Of a stretch of DNA of 52,866 nucleotides, positions 17,946-26,167 are shown piece by piece. The position numbers were made by a program, and so were the translations under genes. Within the stretch, counting starts at the first letter, position 1, and each line of letters starts with the position of its first letter. The DNA is taken from contig CACDVW010000006.1 in NCBI GenBank assembly GCA_902556355.1, forward strand, positions 1 to 52,866. The letters are read 5' to 3'. A model generated the notes under the pieces. It saw only the letters and a list, made by a program, of their open reading frames with translations, had not been told where the DNA came from and did not search any database. Source of the DNA: an uncultured SAR86 cluster bacterium (GTDB lineage: Bacteria > Pseudomonadota > Gammaproteobacteria > Magnimaribacterales > D2472).

Positions 17946-18443
17946 ATGAAGCTAAAGAAAATATCATCTTGGAAAAATTTTGAATCTATTGAATCAAAAA
18001 TATCAAAAAATGAAATACGTTCGTGGTTGCTTGAAAATGGCCCCATAACCAAAAAAATAAAAAAAAATGGATCATTTAAACTTCATCTTATTCAAGATGA
18101 ATTATCTCCTATAGAACAAGAAGATAAAGACTTTATCGACTGTACATCTAATGAAATAAAGTTAAGAGAAGTTATTCTTTTTTGCAATGATGAGCCAATA
18201 GTTTTTGCTCAAACAATAATCCCTGTTGAAACAATTTCAAAAGGATTGGAGCAACTAGGAAATCTTGGAAATAAACCCCTTGGTGATATTCTCTTTGAGA
18301 AAGATATTTTTACTAAAGATAAAGTCGTTTATGCTTTATTTAAAAACGCTTCAAGCTTGTATTGGGGCAGAAAAGCAAAATATTTAGTTAAAGGCTATAA
18401 ATTCTCAGTGATGGAAATTTTTTTAATAGATACAGATGATTAG
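17946..18443 (+). CDS. ubiC: Chorismate lyase
   Basis: Releases pyruvate from chorismate to give 4-hydroxybenzoate, the first committed ubiquinone step. 165 aa, like E. coli UbiC. It shows WLLENGPITKKIKK near the N-terminus, LREVILFCNDEPIVFAQTIIP in the middle (the Arg is a conserved product ligand), GNKPLGDILF, and a C-terminal WGRKAKYLVKGYKFSVMEIFL. The stop overlaps the ubiA start, so the two are co-translated. Confidence 0.88.
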   Translation: MKLKKISSWKNFESIESKISKNEIRSWLLENGPITKKIKKNGSFKLHLIQDELSPIEQEDKDFIDCTSNEIKLREVILFCNDEPIVFAQTIIPVETISKGLEQLGNLGNKPLGDILFEKDIFTKDKVVYALFKNASSLYWGRKAKYLVKGYKFSVMEIFLIDTDD

Positions 18444-19290
18444 TAAATTAATGATTTATTTAAGGCTTGCTAGGCTGGACAAGCCTGTGGGCATTTATCT
18501 TTTACTCTGGCCATCACTAATGGGGCTTATGTTGGGAGCTCTCAATGAGGGTTATATCGATTTTGAAAATTACCTTATTGTATTAGCTGGGGCAATCCTA
18601 GTAAGGTCTTGTGGCTGTGTGATTAATGATATTAGTGATTATAAGTTTGATAAATTAGTCTCGAGAACGAAAGATAGACCCATTGCTAAAGGTGAGGTAA
18701 GCCTTAAAGGCGCATGGATATTTTTCTCCATATTGGCATCTTTTTGTTTGAGTCTTCTGATATTCGTACCAAAGACAACTGTTCAAATTTCATTGTTTAT
18801 CGCCATTTTTATCTTAATATACCCGCTGACAAAAAGATTTTTAAAAGCACCTCAATTTTTTCTGGGCATAACCTTTGGATCAGGAGCTCTAATATCTTAT
18901 AGCCTTGTATCAACAAACTTCTCCATATCAATATTGCTTCTATTTATAGGAACGGTTTTGTGGATCATTAGTTTTGATACTGTTTATGCGCTAGAAGACA
19001 TAGAAGATGATAAATTAATTGGAATTAATTCAACTCCAATATTGTGGGGAGATAAAGCAATAATAATTAGCAAGATTCTTCATTTATTATTTTATTTCTC
19101 TCTTTTATTAATATTTTTTATTAATCGATTTTCACCTTTGTTTCTTGCAATATTATTACTATTGTTCTGTATTTATTTTTACCAAAATAGTCTTGTTAAT
19201 CAGGGGAAATACTTAAAATCATTCAAAATGAATAATTGGGTTGGCATGATAGCTTCGATTGGCTTTGTAATCGAAATTTTTCTGATCTAG
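18436..19290 (+). CDS. ubiA: 4-hydroxybenzoate polyprenyltransferase
   Basis: Membrane enzyme attaching the polyprenyl tail to 4-hydroxybenzoate in ubiquinone synthesis. 284 aa with about eight helices. The first Asp-rich motif is NDISDYKFD (64-72), next to RTKDRPIAKG; the second is YALEDIEDDKLIGINSTP. LDKPVGIYLLLWP near the N-terminus is typical of UbiA. It overlaps ubiC by eight bases. Confidence 0.95.
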   Translation: MISKLMIYLRLARLDKPVGIYLLLWPSLMGLMLGALNEGYIDFENYLIVLAGAILVRSCGCVINDISDYKFDKLVSRTKDRPIAKGEVSLKGAWIFFSILASFCLSLLIFVPKTTVQISLFIAIFILIYPLTKRFLKAPQFFLGITFGSGALISYSLVSTNFSISILLLFIGTVLWIISFDTVYALEDIEDDKLIGINSTPILWGDKAIIISKILHLLFYFSLLLIFFINRFSPLFLAILLLLFCIYFYQNSLVNQGKYLKSFKMNNWVGMIASIGFVIEIFLI

Positions 19291-19300
19291 GCATCTTGAA

Positions 19301-20437
19301 ATGAAAAGCAAATTTATTGAAAGCTTATCTGAAATTTCATCTGTTGATTTCAATCAGATCATTGATGAAAAAGATAAGCCTTTCATGTCATATGAATATC
19401 TCTATGCATTGGAACAGAGTAAATCTGTTCACGCAAATAATGGCTGGCAATCATTTCACTTAACTCTGAGTGAAAAGGAAGATCTTTCAGGCTTTATTCC
19501 GATATACAAAAAAAACAATAGTCATGGAGAATTTGTTTTTGATCATCAATGGTCTTATGCCCTAAGAAGGGCAAATAGAGATTATTATCCAAAATTACTT
19601 AGCGCAATCCCCTTCACACCTTGCGAGACCAGGAAGTTCATAGCCTCTGAATCTATTGGCATTGAGAATTTTGCTCAACCAGTAATTGATTACATGAAAA
19701 AAAATAATATAGAGACATGGCACATTCTTTTTCCAGACAAAAAACTCGCTAAAACTCTTATTGAAAACAATTTTATAGAGAGAAGTGGGTATAGGTTTGT
19801 CTGGAATAACAAAGAATATGAAAACTTTAATGACTTTCTTAAAATCTTTACTTCAAGACAAAGAAAAAATATTAAATCTGAAAGAAAGAAAATTCATGAC
19901 TCAAGAATCAGTTTTTCAGTAAAAGATAATACTAATGTGACATTAGATGATTGGCTTGTTTTTTACGAATTTTACAAATCTACCTATCATCAACGAATGC
20001 AGGCGCCCTATCTTAATTATGATTTTTTTAATTTGGTCCACAAGTATAAAGATGCTCTTTGCCCTGTTATTTTTTTTGCTGAACTTGAAGGAAATAAAAT
20101 TGCTGGATCACTATGCTTTCAAAGTAAAGATACTCTTTATGGAAGACATTGGGGCTCATCAATAAATATTGATAGCTTGCATTTCGAATGTTGTTATTAT
20201 CAAGGGATTGAATACTGCATAAAAAATGGGATTAGCTTTTTTGATCCTGGCGTTCAAGGAGAACATAAAATTAGGAGGGGTTTTGAGCCAAGAGCCTCTA
20301 ACTCATATCATTATGTACTACATGAAGATTTTAGAGCAGCCATTGAATCTTTTTGTAAAGAAGAAGAAATTAGCATAAAAAAATATTTAGCAGCTTGCAG
20401 TGAATATACACCTATAAAAAAAGAATATAGAATTTGA
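19301..20437 (+). CDS. FemAB-like / DUF482 GNAT-fold protein
   Basis: 378 aa, cytoplasmic, no signal peptide. It matches the family often named peptidogalycan biosynthesis/recognition protein: PFMSYEYLYALEQSKSV at the start, VFDHQWSYALRR, a KTFTSRQRKNIK-like segment (here IFTSRQRKNIKSERKKI), and a C-terminal CYYQGIEYCIKNGISFFDPGVQGEHK followed by RRGFEPRASNSYHY. FemAB relatives transfer amino acids from aminoacyl-tRNA, but this branch has no proven reaction. It starts 10 bases after ubiA and continues into yqiB-yqiA. Confidence 0.8.
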   Translation: MKSKFIESLSEISSVDFNQIIDEKDKPFMSYEYLYALEQSKSVHANNGWQSFHLTLSEKEDLSGFIPIYKKNNSHGEFVFDHQWSYALRRANRDYYPKLLSAIPFTPCETRKFIASESIGIENFAQPVIDYMKKNNIETWHILFPDKKLAKTLIENNFIERSGYRFVWNNKEYENFNDFLKIFTSRQRKNIKSERKKIHDSRISFSVKDNTNVTLDDWLVFYEFYKSTYHQRMQAPYLNYDFFNLVHKYKDALCPVIFFAELEGNKIAGSLCFQSKDTLYGRHWGSSINIDSLHFECCYYQGIEYCIKNGISFFDPGVQGEHKIRRGFEPRASNSYHYVLHEDFRAAIESFCKEEEISIKKYLAACSEYTPIKKEYRI

Positions 20438-20439
20438 AT

Positions 20440-20886
20440 ATGTTAAAAACTTTGCCTGCAACATCTCATCACCTAGCAGTATGTGAGGCAAATTTCATTA
20501 GGCTTAAAAGGTTATTAAATAATTTTCTGTCAGATGAAATTTTTTATGAATCAATTAATCCAAATCAATCTTCTTTTAATATTGGTTTTCTTGTATTAAA
20601 TAAAACTAAGCACACGATAATTCTTGAAGCAAAGCAAAATGGACTTAAGAAAAATATCCACAGCAATTTTATTCTTAGAATACAAATTAGTTTAGATGCA
20701 AAATTAGCAGAAGTTTTATCTTATCAAGGCGAAAAGCCTCTTCCTTTTTTTATGAATCAATCAAAAAGACAATCATTTGATGAGAAACTTCAGCAAAATA
20801 AATTCTTAACAGAATGGTTAGAAAGTATTTTTGTCTCAGGTATTTCAGGTAAGGAGCAAATTAGTAGTTTGTTAAATAATGTCTAA
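20440..20886 (+). CDS. yqiB: DUF1249 protein, YqiB-like
   Basis: 148 aa from the ATG at 20440 (a TTG two codons earlier, overlapping the previous stop, is also possible). It resembles E. coli YqiB: an N-terminal CEANFIRLKRLL segment, LRIQISLDAKLAEVLSYQ in the middle, and KLQQNKFLTEWLESIFVSG near the end. Function is unknown. In E. coli, yqiB lies close to yqiA and cpdA; here yqiA overlaps it directly, and I see no cpdA. Confidence 0.75.
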   Translation: MLKTLPATSHHLAVCEANFIRLKRLLNNFLSDEIFYESINPNQSSFNIGFLVLNKTKHTIILEAKQNGLKKNIHSNFILRIQISLDAKLAEVLSYQGEKPLPFFMNQSKRQSFDEKLQQNKFLTEWLESIFVSGISGKEQISSLLNNV

Positions 20887-21454
20887 CACTATTCTTTATT
20901 TCCATGGATTTAAATCTTCTAGTGATTCTGGTAAAGCTCAAGAGTTTAAAAAATTTATAGAAAATAAGACATCTCAAACAAAGATTATAATTCCCGACTT
21001 AAAAGATGATTTCAAAGAAGCACATAAACAAATAGAAAGCTTTATTGATAAAAACAGCCCAAATATTTTATATATGGGTAGCTCATTAGGAGGTTATTAT
21101 GCACTTTATTTTGCGCAACTTTATAAATCTAAGTCAGTATTAATAAATCCAGCGATAGCTCCTCTGAGTGATTTTGAGATTCATCTTGGCAAAAATGAAA
21201 ATTACGCTACTGGAAATAAATTTACTATTTCAAAAGATGATATTTCTTATGTTAGAAGTCTTCATCATAAGAAAATTTTAGAACCGAAAAATAATTTAAT
21301 ACTACTAGAATCTGGTGATGAAATTCTCAACTATGTTGAATCTTCTAGTTATTTCAGAGGCTCTTATATAGATATATTTTATGGTGGAAATCACTCATAT
21401 ACATCTATCAAAGAAAAATTTATAAAAATCAAAGATTTTTTTGATCTAAAATAA
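20879..21454 (+). CDS. yqiA: YqiA-type alpha/beta-hydrolase esterase
   Basis: 191 aa. It begins NTILYFHGFKSSSDSGKA, has the nucleophile elbow GSSLGG (Ser69 in 67-72) before YYALYFAQ, an oxyanion-forming NPAIAP, an Asp near ESGDEIL and a final His in GGNHSYT. E. coli YqiA has been shown to hydrolyse acyl-CoA and simple esters. It overlaps yqiB by eight bases. Its stop is followed at once by the glnA regulatory region. Confidence 0.85.
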   Translation: MSNTILYFHGFKSSSDSGKAQEFKKFIENKTSQTKIIIPDLKDDFKEAHKQIESFIDKNSPNILYMGSSLGGYYALYFAQLYKSKSVLINPAIAPLSDFEIHLGKNENYATGNKFTISKDDISYVRSLHHKKILEPKNNLILLESGDEILNYVESSSYFRGSYIDIFYGGNHSYTSIKEKFIKIKDFFDLK

Positions 21455-21455
21455 T

Positions 21456-21472
21456 TGCATTAATTTAATGCA
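21456..21472 (+). promoter_or_regulatory. NtrC-like enhancer site 1
   Basis: TGCATTAATTTAATGCA, the core of a 21-base perfect inverted repeat (21454-21474) with one central base. It matches 11 of 17 positions of the NtrC consensus TGCACCAAAATGGTGCA, including both outer TGCA halves. Its centre is 30 bp (about three helical turns) from site 2, so both would face the same side of the DNA. It starts on the last base of the yqiA stop, so it could also fold as a weak hairpin at the end of that message. Confidence 0.55.
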
Positions 21473-21485
21473 ATATCAATATTAA

Positions 21486-21502
21486 TGCACTAAAATAGCG
21501 CA
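21486..21502 (+). promoter_or_regulatory. NtrC-like enhancer site 2
   Basis: TGCACTAAAATAGCGCA matches the NtrC consensus TGCACCAAAATGGTGCA at 14 of 17 positions and keeps the AAAAT spacer. It is centred about 74 bp upstream of the predicted transcription start of the sigma-54 promoter. A looser GCACAA/TTGTGC pair (21500-21505 and 21518-21523) overlaps its right edge. Confidence 0.75.
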
Positions 21503-21505
21503 CAA

Positions 21506-21537
21506 ATAGCTCAAATATTGTGCATATAGCTCAAATA
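21506..21537 (+). repeat. Two copies of ATAGCTCAAATA spaced 20 bp
   Basis: The 12-base word ATAGCTCAAATA occurs at 21506-21517 and again at 21526-21537, an exact 20-bp step (about two helical turns), between NtrC site 2 and the sigma-54 promoter. The repeats may bind a bending protein or a second regulator, or may simply be a local duplication. Confidence 0.6.
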
Positions 21538-21541
21538 ATAG

Positions 21542-21557
21542 TGGCATGTAAATTGCT
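21542..21557 (+). promoter_or_regulatory. Sigma-54 (-24/-12) promoter of glnA
   Basis: TGGCATGTAAATTGCT fits TGGCAC-N5-TTGCW with the invariant GG (21543-21544) and GC (21555-21556) at the correct spacing. The transcription start is predicted near 21568, leaving a leader of about 29 bases with an AGGAGA ribosome site (21587-21592). Two NtrC-like sites lie upstream. ntrB and ntrC are the downstream genes, so the regulator's targets and source are in one locus. Confidence 0.87.
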
Positions 21558-21596
21558 TAATTAATAGTGCAAAATAAAATTTTATTAGGAGAAATA

Positions 21597-22577
21597 ATGG
21601 CAGAATATAAAACTTATGAATATATATGGTTAGATGGTTACCAGCCTGAAGCCAATATGAGAAGTAAGGTGAAGGCTACAGAAGCTGATACACCTCCAGA
21701 TTGGTCTTTTGATGGATCATCTACACAACAAGCAGAGGGTGGTAGCTCTGATTGTTTACTTTTACCTGTTCAGACATATGCTAACCCGAATGGACATGAT
21801 ATCGTCATGACTGAAGTGCAAGCGGCTGACCACACTACTCATCCATCTAATTACAGAGCAGCAGCAGCTGAGGTTGTTAGTGATGAATGGTGGTTTGGTT
21901 TTGAACAAGAATTCTTTTTTACAGATCCTGAGACAGGTGAGCCTCTTGGTTGGGAAAGTGGAACACCAAAAGAACAAGGAGAATACTACTGTGGTGTTGG
22001 TGCGGGTAATGTTGTTGGAAGAGAAATTTCTGATGCGCATCTTCAAGCATGTCTTGATCTAGGTATTACGCTTACTGGTACAAATGCAGAGGTTGCTCTT
22101 GGACAATGGGAATACCAATGTTTTGGTAAAGGCATTAAGGCAGCTGATGATCTTTGGGTTAGTAGATATTTACTATTTAAAATTGCCGAAGAGTTTGGAG
22201 TTGGTGTAAACATTCATCCTAAACCTAAAACAGGTGATTGGAATGGTTCTGGTATGCATACTAACTTCTCAAATGAAGCGATGAGAACTGGTGGTTCTGA
22301 AGAGCTATTCAACTCATACTGTGACAAGCTAGGTGAAGTTCATGAAGAAGGTATCGCGTCTTATGGATCAGACAATGACATGAGGCTTACTGGATTACAT
22401 GAAACTCAAAGCATTGATAAATTCTCATATGGTGTAAGTGACAGGGGTGCAAGTATAAGAATTCCTGTTTATACCGTTGAGCATAACTGGAATGGTTATT
22501 TAGAAGACAGAAGGCCTGCTTCTAATGCTGATCCTTATAAAATTTTGGCACACATTGTGGGAACATTAACCAAGTAA
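21597..22577 (+). CDS. glnA: Glutamine synthetase, type II (eukaryotic-like)
   Basis: Makes glutamine from glutamate, ammonia and ATP. 326 aa, the GSII size, not the roughly 470 aa of the enterobacterial GSI. It reads YIWLDG and WSFDGSSTQQA at the N-terminus, then FGFEQEFFF, GQWEYQ, NGSGMHTNFS, RLTGLHETQS and EDRRPASNADPY, all GSII motifs with metal and ammonia-site residues. The GSI adenylylation loop is absent, so GlnE control should not apply. The start is the ATG after AGGAGA; an in-frame GTG 10 codons upstream lies at the predicted transcription start and is rejected. Placed in the classical glnA-ntrB-ntrC slot, it appears to be driven by sigma-54 and NtrC. Confidence 0.95.
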   Translation: MAEYKTYEYIWLDGYQPEANMRSKVKATEADTPPDWSFDGSSTQQAEGGSSDCLLLPVQTYANPNGHDIVMTEVQAADHTTHPSNYRAAAAEVVSDEWWFGFEQEFFFTDPETGEPLGWESGTPKEQGEYYCGVGAGNVVGREISDAHLQACLDLGITLTGTNAEVALGQWEYQCFGKGIKAADDLWVSRYLLFKIAEEFGVGVNIHPKPKTGDWNGSGMHTNFSNEAMRTGGSEELFNSYCDKLGEVHEEGIASYGSDNDMRLTGLHETQSIDKFSYGVSDRGASIRIPVYTVEHNWNGYLEDRRPASNADPYKILAHIVGTLTK

Positions 22578-22590
22578 TCTCACTAAAAAT

Positions 22591-22619
22591 ATCGACTCCT
22601 TGTAAAAAAAGGAGTCGAT
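22591..22619 (+). terminator. Hairpin between glnA and ntrB
   Basis: An 11-bp perfect stem, ATCGACTCCTT (22591-22601) with AAGGAGTCGAT (22609-22619), loop GTAAAAA. It starts 14 bases after the glnA stop and ends seven bases before the ntrB ATG. Only two Ts of a tract follow, so full termination is doubtful. It is more likely an attenuator or processing point reducing ntrBC expression relative to glnA, as the E. coli glnA-glnL terminator does. It includes an AAGGAG that could be the ntrB ribosome site. Confidence 0.55.
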
Positions 22620-22626
22620 TCACTTA

Positions 22627-23712
22627 ATGAACAATCCTGAAATATTTAATCAAAACATATTAAATCAAATCACCTCAGAGATTGTCGTCCTTGATAAAGA
22701 TTTGAAAGTTGTTTGGATCAACGATTCGGCAATTACAAATAACTGGAAAATATCAGATGAACATACCGATATAAATTCTCAGTTTTCATTTCAAACTAAT
22801 GCTGAATTAAAGCAACTAATAGATGACTGTCTTGATACTGGAAATACAATTATCAAAAGAGATTTCAAATTAGAAAGAGACAAAGAAAAATATAGAATTG
22901 TAGATTTGACTGTAAATTGGTCTGAATCAGATCAATTGCTAATCTTAGAAGTTTTGTGCGTCGACAATTTGCATAAAATTATTGATTCATCAAAAGTTTT
23001 TTCAACTCAAAAAATTGCAGCAAACTTAGCTAGAACTCTAGCGCATGAAGTCAAGAATCCATTATCCGGGATAAAAGGTAGTGCACAAATCCTAATGAAT
23101 AAGCTTAATGATGATTTTTCAAAAAAATTTCTAGATATCATTATCAATGAAACAGAAAGATTGAATAATATTGTTACAAAAATACTCACCCCTCCAAAAA
23201 AACCAAAGCTGGAATTATTTAACATTCATTCAGCACTTGAAAAAGTATTTGCTTTATCGCAAGTCGATGAATATGAAGATTTAAAAATTCAAAGAGACTA
23301 TGATCCAAGCATACCTGAGGTTTATGGAGATGAAGATCTTTTCATACAAGCCATTCTTAATATTTTTAAAAATGCTCAACAAGCATTAACTTTAACTGAA
23401 GACCCTCTGATAACTATTAAATCAAGAGTTACATATAGTCAGCCTATTAATGGAGTTATTCATTCAACTCTATGTGAAGTAAGTATTATTGATAATGGGC
23501 CAGGAATTCCGCAGGATATCCAAGAGCAAATTTTCTTTCCTATGGTTTCATCAAAAGAAAGTGGGTCTGGGCTTGGTCTATCTATCTCTCAAGATATTAT
23601 TAGAATTCATGGTGGAGCAATATCTTTCAAAAGTGAGTCAAGTGGAACAACTTTCTCAATCTTAGTTCCTATTAATATTGAATCTATAAGTGAGGAAGTA
23701 AAAAGTGCATAA
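22627..23712 (+). CDS. glnL: Nitrogen regulation sensor histidine kinase NtrB
   Basis: 361 aa, soluble, with no membrane helix. A PAS-like sensor part (about 12-110) begins EIVVLDKDLKVVWINDSA. The phospho-acceptor is His140 in LAHEVKNPLSGIKG, followed by a dimerisation helix, the N box around FLQAILNIFKNAQQAL, the G1 box in IIDNGPGIPQ, and GSGLGLSISQDIIRIHGG. NtrB phosphorylates NtrC under nitrogen limitation and is held in check by PII. Its stop overlaps the ntrC start by eight bases. The AAGGAG inside the upstream hairpin may hide its ribosome site. Confidence 0.94.
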   Translation: MNNPEIFNQNILNQITSEIVVLDKDLKVVWINDSAITNNWKISDEHTDINSQFSFQTNAELKQLIDDCLDTGNTIIKRDFKLERDKEKYRIVDLTVNWSESDQLLILEVLCVDNLHKIIDSSKVFSTQKIAANLARTLAHEVKNPLSGIKGSAQILMNKLNDDFSKKFLDIIINETERLNNIVTKILTPPKKPKLELFNIHSALEKVFALSQVDEYEDLKIQRDYDPSIPEVYGDEDLFIQAILNIFKNAQQALTLTEDPLITIKSRVTYSQPINGVIHSTLCEVSIIDNGPGIPQDIQEQIFFPMVSSKESGSGLGLSISQDIIRIHGGAISFKSESSGTTFSILVPINIESISEEVKSA

Positions 23713-25081
23713 AATTTGGGTATCTGATGATGACAATGCAATAAGGATAATCTTAGAAGAAAGCCTTAGCTCTTCAGGCTTTGATGTTAAAACTTTTTCA
23801 TCTGGTGATGATGTAGTGAATGAATTAAAGAATGATAAGCCTGATTTAATTCTTACAGATGTCCAAATGCCAGGCATGCTTGGTTATGATTTACTCAAGC
23901 ATATTAATGATAATTACGAAGATATCCCGGTCATAATTATGACTGCATTTACCGATATGCAAGCCGCAGTTGATTCATATGGCGGGGGCGCATTTGAATA
24001 TATGCCAAAGCCGTTTGATCTTGATGATGCTATTCAGATTATAAACAGAGCTCTTGAAGATAAGCCGAAGACTAAAGGGCTTAAGTCAAAACCTAAAACA
24101 GATATTATTGGAGAATCAGCTTCTATGCAGGCTGTTTTTAGGGCGATAGGCAAGCTTTCAACAACAACAGCAACCGTTTTAGTTCAAGGTGAATCAGGAA
24201 CTGGCAAAGAGCTAATTGCAAAATCACTTCATAAAAATAGTCCAAGACATGACATGCCATTTATTGCTCTTAATATGGCTGATATTCCTAAAGAGCTTGT
24301 TGAATCTGAACTATTTGGTCATGAAAAAGGAGCTTTTACTGGAGCCGTTGACAGACGCATAGGTAGATTTGAGCAAGCAAATGGTGGAACACTTTTTCTT
24401 GATGAAATAGGTGATATGCCATTGGATTCTCAGACCAGGCTATTAAGAGTATTGTCTAATAAAGAATTCTATAGAGTTGGTGGAGACAAACCAATAAAAG
24501 TAGATGTTCGAATAATTGCAGCCACTCATCAAAATCTTAATAACTTGGTTTCTCAAAAATCATTTAGAGAAGATTTATTTTATAGATTAAATGTTATAAA
24601 AATTAATGTTCCTCCTTTAAGAGATAGAAAGGAAGATATAGATGTTTTAACAAAATATTTCTTAAAAAATCATTCGGATTCCTTGGGTGAAGGTTTAAGG
24701 GTCTTATCAAAAGAAGTTATGGATGCTATAACAAAGTATGACTGGCCCGGCAATGTCAGACAGTTAGAAAATACATGTTATTGGTTAGCTTTAATGACGC
24801 CAACTCAAAATGTAAAGGTTGAAGATTTGCCTGAAGAAATTAAAGATCATGAAGTCTCTGAGATCCCATCTTCTTCTTGGGAAGAAGGTTTTAATAATTG
24901 GGTTACAAATGTTGCAACGTCTATAGACAAAGATCTGCTAGATATTGTGAATCCAAAAATAGAAAAAATTATAGTTAAGGCAGCCTTAGAAAAAAGTAAT
25001 GGTAAAAAAAATGAGGCGGCTATTCTCTTAGGTCTTGGAAGAAATACTCTGGCAAAAAAAATGAAAGAACTTGGAATCTAA
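23705..25081 (+). CDS. glnG: Nitrogen regulation response regulator NtrC
   Basis: 458 aa, three domains in the usual order. The receiver has DD at 8-10 and phospho-acceptor Asp52 in LTDVQMPG, with Lys102 in MPKPFDL. The AAA+ sigma-54-activating domain has Walker A GESGTGKE (162-169), the sigma-54-contacting GAFTGA loop (209-214) and FLDEIGDMP Walker B. The C-terminal Fis-type helix-turn-helix reads [20 protein letters not shown]. It should bind the sites upstream of glnA and open the sigma-54 promoter. The start GTG (23705) overlaps ntrB. The 3' end overlaps the convergent rhodanese gene by four bases. Confidence 0.95.
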   Translation: MHKIWVSDDDNAIRIILEESLSSSGFDVKTFSSGDDVVNELKNDKPDLILTDVQMPGMLGYDLLKHINDNYEDIPVIIMTAFTDMQAAVDSYGGGAFEYMPKPFDLDDAIQIINRALEDKPKTKGLKSKPKTDIIGESASMQAVFRAIGKLSTTTATVLVQGESGTGKELIAKSLHKNSPRHDMPFIALNMADIPKELVESELFGHEKGAFTGAVDRRIGRFEQANGGTLFLDEIGDMPLDSQTRLLRVLSNKEFYRVGGDKPIKVDVRIIAATHQNLNNLVSQKSFREDLFYRLNVIKINVPPLRDRKEDIDVLTKYFLKNHSDSLGEGLRVLSKEVMDAITKYDWPGNVRQLENTCYWLALMTPTQNVKVEDLPEEIKDHEVSEIPSSSWEEGFNNWVTNVATSIDKDLLDIVNPKIEKIIVKAALEKSNGKKNEAAILLGLGRNTLAKKMKELGI

Positions 25082-25488
25082 ATTAGAGGCAAATTATCCA
25101 TTCTCCAATTATTAATTCCCCCAGACAAAATTAAAGTATCCTTGTGTCCTAAATTTTGAAGCTTCTCTCCAGCATTTGCTGACTGACTACCGGTCTCGCA
25201 AATTAAGACCAAAGATATACCTTCATTTTGTTTTATTTCATGAGCTCTATCATCAAGGTTTGCAAAAGGAATATTGATGGAACCTGTAATATGACCGCCA
25301 TCAAAATCAACAGCAGGCCTTAAATCAATCAGTTTTACTTTATCCTGGTTCGTTAAATTTATTAAATCTTGTGCAGTAATTTTCTTTCCGCCCTTTTTAG
25401 CGCTAGATCTTATTAATAAAACTATAGCTACAAGAAGTGGAACAGAATAATAATAATGTTCAATTAGAAATAAAATAAACCTATCCAT
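25078..25488 (-). CDS. Membrane-anchored rhodanese domain protein (YibN-like)
   Basis: 136 aa. An N-terminal membrane helix (about residues 14-27, SVPLLVAIVLLI) precedes a single rhodanese domain: VKLIDLRPAVDFDGGHITGSINIP, then the active-site loop with Cys97 in LICETGSQSANAG, and ILSGGINNWRMDNLP at the end. This matches E. coli YibN in size and layout. YibN-like proteins are membrane-linked sulfurtransferase-fold proteins of uncertain substrate. It stands alone, convergent with ntrC and divergent from gpmA. Confidence 0.82.
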   Translation of the reverse strand: MDRFILFLIEHYYYSVPLLVAIVLLIRSSAKKGGKKITAQDLINLTNQDKVKLIDLRPAVDFDGGHITGSINIPFANLDDRAHEIKQNEGISLVLICETGSQSANAGEKLQNLGHKDTLILSGGINNWRMDNLPLI

Positions 25489-25528
25489 GCGTGTATTATC
25501 TATTAAAATGGCATAAAAGTATTAAAAA

Positions 25529-26167
25529 TTGAAAATGAAATCTAGAAATTTAATATTGGTAAGGCATGGTCAAAGCGAATGGAATGCAAAAAATCTTTTT
25601 ACAGGATGGAAAGATCCAGGGCTTACTGATCAAGGGGTTTCAGAGGCAAAAAATGCAGGTAAATTAATCTTAGAACAAAACATTGAATTTGATGTTATGT
25701 ATACATCTATGCTTTCAAGAGCTCAAAAGACTGGAGATATTATCCTTGGAATTTTAAATCATAAAGAAATACCAATAATAAAAAATGAAGCTCTAAACGA
25801 AAGACATTATGGAAGTCTAGCGGGCTTAAATAAAGATGATGCAAGGAAAAAATGGGGAGAGGAACAAGTTCATATATGGAGAAGGTCGTTTGATATACCG
25901 CCTCCGGACGGAGAAAGTCTCAAAGATACAGCTGATAGAGTACTTCCATATTTTGAAACTGAAATTATGCCAAAGGTTATAAGTGGTTCAAGCATATTGA
26001 TTGCAGCTCATGGAAATTCTCTTAGAGCGTTAATAATGAAACTAGATTCTATTTCATCTGAAGATATCGTTAAACTTGAAATACCTACTGGTGCTCCTAT
26101 TCAATATGAATTCAATTCAGATGGCATGGTAGATAAAAAAACAAATCTCTATGAAAAAGAATTGTGA
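25529..26167 (+). CDS. gpmA: 2,3-bisphosphoglycerate-dependent phosphoglycerate mutase
   Basis: Interconverts 3- and 2-phosphoglycerate in glycolysis and gluconeogenesis. 212 aa, shorter than the 250-aa E. coli form, as in several proteobacteria. The phospho-His is His13 in [10 protein letters not shown], followed by [13 protein letters not shown], the acid/base region [28 protein letters not shown], and the second His in [11 protein letters not shown] second ATG two codons in is an alternative start. The 3' end overlaps mutY by 17 bases. Confidence 0.94.
   Translation: MKMKSRNLILVRHGQSEWNAKNLFTGWKDPGLTDQGVSEAKNAGKLILEQNIEFDVMYTSMLSRAQKTGDIILGILNHKEIPIIKNEALNERHYGSLAGLNKDDARKKWGEEQVHIWRRSFDIPPPDGESLKDTADRVLPYFETEIMPKVISGSSILIAAHGNSLRALIMKLDSISSEDIVKLEIPTGAPIQYEFNSDGMVDKKTNLYEKEL

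Noticed and set aside
21567-21596. GTG start extending glnA by ten codons
   Set aside because: It lies at the predicted transcription start of the sigma-54 promoter, whereas the ATG at 21597 has an AGGAGA site and the usual GSII N-terminus.
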